47,085 nt of DNA from positions 1-47,085 of the forward strand of contig JAUIIO010000028.1 of NCBI GenBank assembly GCA_030431715.1, in the 5' to 3' direction. This document shows, in pieces, positions 43,318 to 47,085 of the stretch (positions are counted from its first letter, which is position 1; each line of letters starts with the position of its first letter). The notes beneath the pieces were generated by a model. It was not told the DNA's origin, did no database searches, and was given only the letters and a program-made list of their open reading frames with translations. Origin of the DNA: a bacterium (GTDB lineage: Bacteria > Bdellovibrionota_C > UBA2361 > RFPC01). The position numbers and the translations under genes were made by a program.

Positions 43318-43524
43318 TCTTACTCTAATCTGCTCCATGCCCCTTTGTTGCGCATAACACAAGCTCCATCTGCTCACGGCGTAGCACGCTAAGCTCAGAG
43401 AAGCCAATCTCCGTCATTAGTGAAAATGCCACCTTCTCTTTCATTTGAATCTTTGGTGCGTCATCGAGTACGTGGTGTAGCACTCGCTCCCGCTACAGCA
43501 GCAAACCTACGCGCATAACTCAAA

Positions 43525-43740
43525 CTAGTAAGCCTTCAATGCCTGTAGTCTGCGTAGTCGAATAGCCTGCCTCTCTTTCCATACTGCTTCCGGAGTTCTA
43601 CGTATTGCAGCGCGTTCAGATAAAACTATTTCAGAAGAGTCCCCAAACGAAGCCGAGTAGTCGTCATATCCCTTATCGATTTCTTCTTTTTGAGTTTCAG
43701 AAAGTGAATCGTGCACTGGTGTGTTATTGGTTAGTCCCAT
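43525..43740 (-). CDS. Small charged protein of unknown function (71 aa)
   Basis: I do not recognise this 71-residue soluble protein. It is polar and acidic in the first half (ETQKEEIDKGYDDYSAS) and basic in the second (PEAVWKERQAIRLRRLQALK), consistent with two helices. A good ribosome site (CAGGAG) lies six bases before the ATG at 43740. It follows the 85-residue membrane protein gene by 30 bases on the same strand, so the pair is probably one transcript. A regulatory or assembly-factor role is possible but unsupported. Confidence 0.55.
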   Translation of the reverse strand: MGLTNNTPVHDSLSETQKEEIDKGYDDYSASFGDSSEIVLSERAAIRRTPEAVWKERQAIRLRRLQALKAY

Positions 43741-43770
43741 ATCTACTCCTGTATTATGACTAAAAAGATG

Positions 43771-44028
43771 TTAATCTCGCTCAGCATTCAGCACGCGCCA
43801 ACTCATAACTCCGGCTGCAGCAAAACAGAACGGAACTAGCGCAAAGAACGTTACCGAACCTTCTGGGGTATCAGTCGCTACTGAAATAGCAGTATCAAGA
43901 AATAAAGAAAGCCCGGCACCAGAGGAAAGTGTCAGCAAGGCCAGATCTGTTCCTCGAACAGGAAAAGCTCCCTGAGATAAAGAAGGATGTTCAGTCGTAG
44001 CGGCACTTGTTAATTCTTGTTTCTGCAC
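43771..44028 (-). CDS. Small membrane protein of unknown function (85 aa)
   Basis: The protein has two hydrophobic helices: LALLTLSSGAGLSLFLDTAI (about 29-48) and VTFFALVPFCFAAAGVMSW (about 59-77), with a polar N terminus of 25 residues. No family is recognised. It uses a GTG start at 44028, supported by GAGGG about six bases upstream. The downstream 71-residue gene is probably co-transcribed. It lies 168 bases from engB, and the spacer between holds an AT-rich stretch that could be its promoter but no clear hexamers. Confidence 0.55.
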   Translation of the reverse strand: MQKQELTSAATTEHPSLSQGAFPVRGTDLALLTLSSGAGLSLFLDTAISVATDTPEGSVTFFALVPFCFAAAGVMSWRVLNAERD

Positions 44029-44196
44029 AACACCCTCTTACATGGCAAACTGATAGAAGAACGATAAAACTCGCCGTATAAAACATATTGTTGCTCAGAA
44101 CCGGGCTTTATTTCAATCAAAAACTGAAACACGAACACTTCTGATGAGAAAAAATATCGAATGGCAGAACGACACCCCGACGCCTAAACAAGGAGA

Positions 44197-44811
44197 TCAG
44201 CCTTCTAGAAGAGGCAAAATCCTATTCCAGATAAACACTGGCTTAAGAGACTCTTCAGATAGTAGGAGGTCTTCCTTCTCAAGCCCGTAAGCACTCGCTA
44301 GTATCTTTAGCTGCTTCGGTCTTGAGTTTTTCTTTAACTTATCAACCTTTGTTGCAATTACCAGAAGGCTTCGCCCACAATCCCACACAAGATCTCTTAA
44401 CGCTAATTCATCCCGCTCAGGCATCCTTCTGCAATCATTAAGGAGACACATCACTTTGAGATCCTTTCTCTCCTCAATGTACTTCACCGTCAGCATACTG
44501 AGGTATTCTCGCTTTGTCTTTGAAAATTTGGCGTAACCAAAACCCGGAAGGTCAGCGAGCATCACCGTAGAGGGTTCAGCTTTAAGTTCTGTTTGAAAAA
44601 GATTTATCTCTTGGGTTCTTCCGGGAGTGGAGCTCGTTCTTGCTAAAGATTTTCTTGAACAGAGCTTGTTTATGAGCGTTGATTTCCCAACATTCGATCT
44701 ACCGATAAAGGCAATTTCGGGTATCTCTACCTCTGGAAGACTTTCAAGCGTTGATCCCGCTGCAATAAAATCAGCAGATTTTACGATATTATCTATCGGA
44801 GGTTTATTCAT
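44197..44811 (-). CDS. engB: Ribosome-assembly GTPase EngB (YsxC/YihA)
   Basis: The 204-residue GTPase acts in late 50S subunit assembly. G1 is GRSNVGKS at 37-44, the switch region has SSTPGRTQEIN, G3 is DLPGFGYAKFSK, and G4 is TKVDKLKK near residue 156. The order and length are normal for EngB. It starts three bases after the ccmD stop codon, so it is the last gene of the ccm transcript. That is an unusual partner for a ribosome factor, although such read-through operons occur. It was placed by its TGA/TAG boundaries and N-terminal conservation (SADFIAAGSTLESLP). Confidence 0.95.
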   Translation of the reverse strand: MNKPPIDNIVKSADFIAAGSTLESLPEVEIPEIAFIGRSNVGKSTLINKLCSRKSLARTSSTPGRTQEINLFQTELKAEPSTVMLADLPGFGYAKFSKTKREYLSMLTVKYIEERKDLKVMCLLNDCRRMPERDELALRDLVWDCGRSLLVIATKVDKLKKNSRPKQLKILASAYGLEKEDLLLSEESLKPVFIWNRILPLLEG

Positions 44812-44814
44812 CTT

Positions 44815-44958
44815 CTATTCCCCACTCTCCTTGCTCTCTGTGGCTTCGCTCTCAAGCTTTTTAACTCGAAGGCCAAGAGATACCATGTAGATGGTGAGGA
44901 GAAGCCAGAGGACGAGATATCCCCAGAACATACCGTTAAACGTATCAGGCACTTCCAT
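44815..44958 (-). CDS. ccmD: Haem exporter small subunit CcmD
   Basis: This 47-residue gene reads MEVPDTFNGMFWGYLVLWLL at its start, followed by a single membrane helix to about residue 28 and a basic then acidic tail (RVKKLESEATESK). CcmD proteins are single-span peptides of about 40-70 residues encoded after ccmC, which help release holo-CcmE from CcmABC. AAGGGAT six bases upstream is a good ribosome site. It lies 12 bases after ccmC and three before engB. Sequence conservation in this family is low, so the call rests mainly on size, topology and position. Confidence 0.8.
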   Translation of the reverse strand: MEVPDTFNGMFWGYLVLWLLLTIYMVSLGLRVKKLESEATESKESGE

Positions 44959-44970
44959 ACTAATCCCTTT

Positions 44971-45624
44971 TTAAAGTAATTTCCGATCTTCTAAAAACGC
45001 GATGCGGCTACGAAGCACAACGAGCTGCACAGAAAGCAAAATTAATGACAATGAAGCAACACCAAAAGCGTGTCGCATCATTGGGTCCTTTAGTCCCCCA
45101 CGCTCTACCACTTGCGGATGAAGCTGAGCAAACTGCGGTAAGAGTTCTATCGAATACACCATAAGCGGCACTGTTATGGTTCCAACAATTCCAAGCGCCG
45201 CTGATTGCACAGCTTTTTTCTCTTCATCTCCATAAAGACGTAGAAGATTGAATGCGAGAAAAATAAACCAGAGTAGAAGAAAGGACACCAGACGAGGCTC
45301 CATTCGAAATGGAGTATTCCACGCACTGTATCCCCAGATCATTCCGCTAAGGAGTACCATAGTACAGAAAAGAAACCCGACTTCCCCGGCGGAGCGAAGC
45401 ACTGCGTCAAACCTCCTCTTCTGTGTGGCCAGATAGGCGATACTACAGAAAAACACGATTGCAATGGCAACGTATGAAGCAAAAGCACTTCCAACATGAA
45501 AATAAAAGATACGCTGAACCGCGCCCATCGTCTTCTCATTTGGAACAATAAGGAAAACAAGTGCCAGCGAATAGGTTATAGCACCAAAGGTGAGAAGTGT
45601 TAATAAAGAGAAAGCAGACTTCAT
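44971..45624 (-). CDS. ccmC: Haem-handling protein CcmC
   Basis: The 217-residue protein has six membrane helices and loads haem onto CcmE in cytochrome c maturation System I. The first haem-ligand histidine is H43 (RIFYFHVGSAFAS). The second is probably H169 (AQLHPQVVERGG). The tryptophan-rich periplasmic segment, WGxWWxWDxRLT in typical members, here reads WNTPFRMEPRLVS (102-114), so the WW and WD pairs are lost while RL and S are kept. This may be lineage divergence or altered haem handling. It follows ccmB by five bases and precedes ccmD by 12. Confidence 0.88.
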   Translation of the reverse strand: MKSAFSLLTLLTFGAITYSLALVFLIVPNEKTMGAVQRIFYFHVGSAFASYVAIAIVFFCSIAYLATQKRRFDAVLRSAGEVGFLFCTMVLLSGMIWGYSAWNTPFRMEPRLVSFLLLWFIFLAFNLLRLYGDEEKKAVQSAALGIVGTITVPLMVYSIELLPQFAQLHPQVVERGGLKDPMMRHAFGVASLSLILLSVQLVVLRSRIAFLEDRKLL

Positions 45625-45629
45625 AAGCG

Positions 45630-46307
45630 TTAATCCCTGATCACAGGCGGAAAGAGTGCCAGACCACAGAGCAGGTAAAAGATATCAAGACTGAGCACAA
45701 GAGCAAACCAGAAGGAGGAAAAATTAAGCTCTCCTTCTGTAACAAGCACCTGTGTAAGCTCAGTAGCCGCGAAAAAGAGAGGAAAAAGCAGTGGAAGAGA
45801 CAAAAGTGGTAGCAACACAGCTCCAAGTCTTGAAGTAAAGGAGAGCGCAAGTAACAGCACCACAAGAGGCACATAGGCAAAAAGCACCATCGCCGACAGC
45901 AAAACAAACTCTGAGGAGAAGAGCGCCTCGCTCTGAGATAGAAAGCTTAAGACAAGCACAAGAGAAGTATGTAAAAGAATCGATATCAGGTAAAAGACGA
46001 CACACTTAGAAAGGAAAAACGTAACAAGAGAGGCACCACTTACAACTACTCCTTCAATCGCACCGGAAGCTCTCTCAAAGTGAAAAGCTCTGCCAAAAAC
46101 GATGGAAGCAGTCACTAAAAAGAGTACCCAACAAAGTGGTGCCATGAGGCGCTCTCGAACCACAGGCTCAAGAAATGCATTTTGAATACCAAAGGCAGTA
46201 AGTGTTCCTAATAAAAGCGCAAAAGAGAGCGCTACAACAACCGTCTGCCCGGTTCGAAGCTCATAGAGGAAATCTTTTCGTAGAAGTGCAGTAAACGCTC
46301 CACTCAT
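45630..46307 (-). CDS. ccmB: Haem exporter permease CcmB
   Basis: The 225-residue protein has six hydrophobic helices and the normal CcmB length. FTALLRKDFLYELRTGQTV at the start and FGRAFHFERASGAIEGVVVSG between helices two and three are family features. It forms the permease part of the CcmABC complex, which uses ATP to release holo-CcmE. It overlaps ccmA by four bases (ATGA) and lies five bases before ccmC, so all are co-translated. Confidence 0.93.
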   Translation of the reverse strand: MSGAFTALLRKDFLYELRTGQTVVVALSFALLLGTLTAFGIQNAFLEPVVRERLMAPLCWVLFLVTASIVFGRAFHFERASGAIEGVVVSGASLVTFFLSKCVVFYLISILLHTSLVLVLSFLSQSEALFSSEFVLLSAMVLFAYVPLVVLLLALSFTSRLGAVLLPLLSLPLLFPLFFAATELTQVLVTEGELNFSSFWFALVLSLDIFYLLCGLALFPPVIRD

Positions 46308-46918
46308 GTCGTAAGCTCACCCCCTGAGAGTTTGTATGTATCCTTCACAAATGACCGGTAAAGGTCACCTCTGTGAGATGCAATGACCACTGCAGCCTGC
46401 CTGCCAAGAGCCTGCTGAATACTATAGAGAAGGGTTTCAGTGCCACAGGCATCTAGAGAAGCATCAGGCTCATCCAGTAACAGAAGGTCAGGAGTAGTTA
46501 AAAAGGCTCGGCAAAGTGAAACACGAGCCTTTTGCCCCTGAGAAATCTCAGTAGGGTACCTACCAGCTGCTTCAAGAATATCCCAGCTATTAAGAGCGTC
46601 TCTAGCCTGCTCTTCATCAACATTTGCGCGCCCACTTAGCGCACAGAAAAGTTTTATATTTTCTAAAACCGTAAGGTGTTCATAAAGCATAGATACGTGT
46701 CCGCAGTATCCAATGCTCGAAGCTGTACGCGTAACAACTCCTCTACCCGGCTTAAGAAGCCCGGTAAGAATACGCAGCAAAGTGCTCTTACCGCTTCCAT
46801 TTTCTCCCAGCAGCAAAAGTGCTTCACCTTTAGAAAGATTGAGTGAGCAATTTTTAAGAACTGTTCTGTTCTTAAATTTTTTAGATATGTCAGTAGCGCA
46901 GATGACGTCTTTAGTCAT
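46304..46918 (-). CDS. ccmA: Haem exporter ATPase CcmA
   Basis: The ABC ATPase has about 204 residues, close to the usual 205-207. It carries Walker A GENGSGKST, signature EISQGQKARVSLCRA, Walker B LLLLDEPDASLD and the H loop ASHRGD. The CcmA feature LTGLLKPGRGVV lies after Walker A. It hydrolyses ATP with CcmB and CcmC to recycle CcmE in System I cytochrome c maturation. A start at 46918 gives the normal N terminus (MTKDVICATDISKKF) and overlaps the stop of the small gene upstream by eight bases. A start at 46936 would add six residues but has no ribosome site. Confidence 0.93.
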   Translation of the reverse strand: MTKDVICATDISKKFKNRTVLKNCSLNLSKGEALLLLGENGSGKSTLLRILTGLLKPGRGVVTRTASSIGYCGHVSMLYEHLTVLENIKLFCALSGRANVDEEQARDALNSWDILEAAGRYPTEISQGQKARVSLCRAFLTTPDLLLLDEPDASLDACGTETLLYSIQQALGRQAAVVIASHRGDLYRSFVKDTYKLSGGELTT

Positions 46919-47021
46919 TCTCTCTATCTTTTTCATGAGAACAAAAGAGTGGGGTAAAAAGAAACCACAACGCAGAGAACGTTGAAACCACAGCGACTAT
47001 GATGACAAAAACACTATTCAT
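46911..47021 (-). CDS. Small single-span membrane protein upstream of ccmA (36 aa)
   Basis: This short frame encodes a hydrophobic helix (NSVFVIIVAVVSTFSALWFL) and a charged end (CSHEKDREND). It starts with ATG preceded by AAGAG, begins nine bases after the stop of the partial gene, and ends overlapping the ccmA start by eight bases. The arrangement suggests a genuine coupled gene. Its size and topology recall the short N-terminal module of CcmI/CcmH-like assembly proteins, but no motif confirms that. It may instead be a leader peptide for ccmA translation. Confidence 0.5.
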   Translation of the reverse strand: MNSVFVIIVAVVSTFSALWFLFTPLFCSHEKDREND

Positions 47022-47030
47022 TAACGCTCT

Positions 47031-47085
47031 TTACGACTCCACTACCCCAGTCTCAGGCTCAATTACCTGTTCGCTTGCAGTACTC
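47031..47085 (-). CDS. C-terminal end of a gene cut by the window edge
   Basis: Only the last 17 codons are visible (ending EQVIEPETGVVES and a TAA stop). The frame is open to the edge and is the first part of the ccm transcript seen here. By operon position a CcmE, CcmF or CcmH protein is possible, but the residues visible do not identify it. Confidence 0.45.
   Translation of the reverse strand, partial: STASEQVIEPETGVVES

Noticed and set aside
1..47085. tRNA, rRNA, insertion sequence, prophage or replication origin
   Set aside because: No cloverleaf, rRNA-like segment, transposase, integrase, phage structural gene or origin repeat cluster was recognised.

Overview
The window looks like a chromosomal segment of a Gram-negative (diderm) bacterium, most like the former Deltaproteobacteria and their relatives. 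The evidence is a type IVa pilus set with a short Geobacter/Myxococcus-style pilin, sigma-54 regulators, a sigma-32-type heat-shock sigma factor with an RpoH box, a System I cytochrome c maturation operon (ccmABCD), lipoproteins and two-component phosphorelay proteins. Base composition is moderate. The sequence does not fix a lower taxon. I see no rRNA, tRNA, CRISPR array, insertion sequence or prophage.

Layout. 1-1640: folE2 (GTP cyclohydrolase IB) flanked by two families of palindromic intergenic repeats. 1639-6204 (minus): a glycan gene group (GH15-like protein, GT-C membrane glycosyltransferase, GT4 glycosyltransferase). 6267-8740 (minus): rpoH followed by a LytM-domain protein that has lost its metal ligands. 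8928-16165: a regulatory and envelope-stress region with a DUF1328 membrane peptide, a receiver-CRP fusion regulator, a large unknown protein, a hybrid histidine kinase and three small envelope or orphan proteins. FNR/CRP-like dyads lie in front of two of the small genes. 16420-21483 (plus): pilB, pilC and a fused PilS/PilR regulator. 21621-27940: an LPG-synthase-like membrane protein fused to a beta-propeller, an RHS/YD-type secreted protein with a Pro-Thr stalk, a secreted neighbour and a small unknown protein. 28188-28902: pilA with upstream dyads, a consensus sigma-54 promoter and a terminator. 29238-36694: an FAD oxidoreductase, a GT-C enzyme and a tightly overlapping operon of DUF2723 protein, TPR-like protein, ABC ATPase and ABC permease. 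36824-42200: a secreted Ig-repeat protein with a very basic tail, an NtrC-type regulator, an unknown membrane protein and a Ser/Thr kinase with a DFD motif. 42202-44028 (minus): a periplasmic binding protein and two small proteins. 44197-47085 (minus): a ccm operon ending in engB, including a ccmD and an upstream 36-residue membrane peptide.

The most unusual signal is the pilus regulatory circuit. The gene after pilC has the six-helix membrane sensor and PAS domain of PilS joined directly to the AAA+ and Fis domains of PilR. Both the histidine-kinase core and the receiver are absent, which predicts a membrane-tethered one-component sigma-54 activator. Its likely target is visible about 7 kb away: a consensus -24/-12 promoter (TGGCAT-N5-TTGCT) upstream of pilA with TGACA/TGTCA dyads 100-120 bp further upstream.

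Other points of interest are the receiver-CRP regulator with candidate operators, the non-catalytic LytM protein coupled to rpoH, the LPG-synthase/propeller fusion, the RHS protein on a PT stalk, the basic-tailed Ig protein, and the degenerate CcmC tryptophan motif. All functions are inferred from reading the sequence and recalling families; no database search was run.
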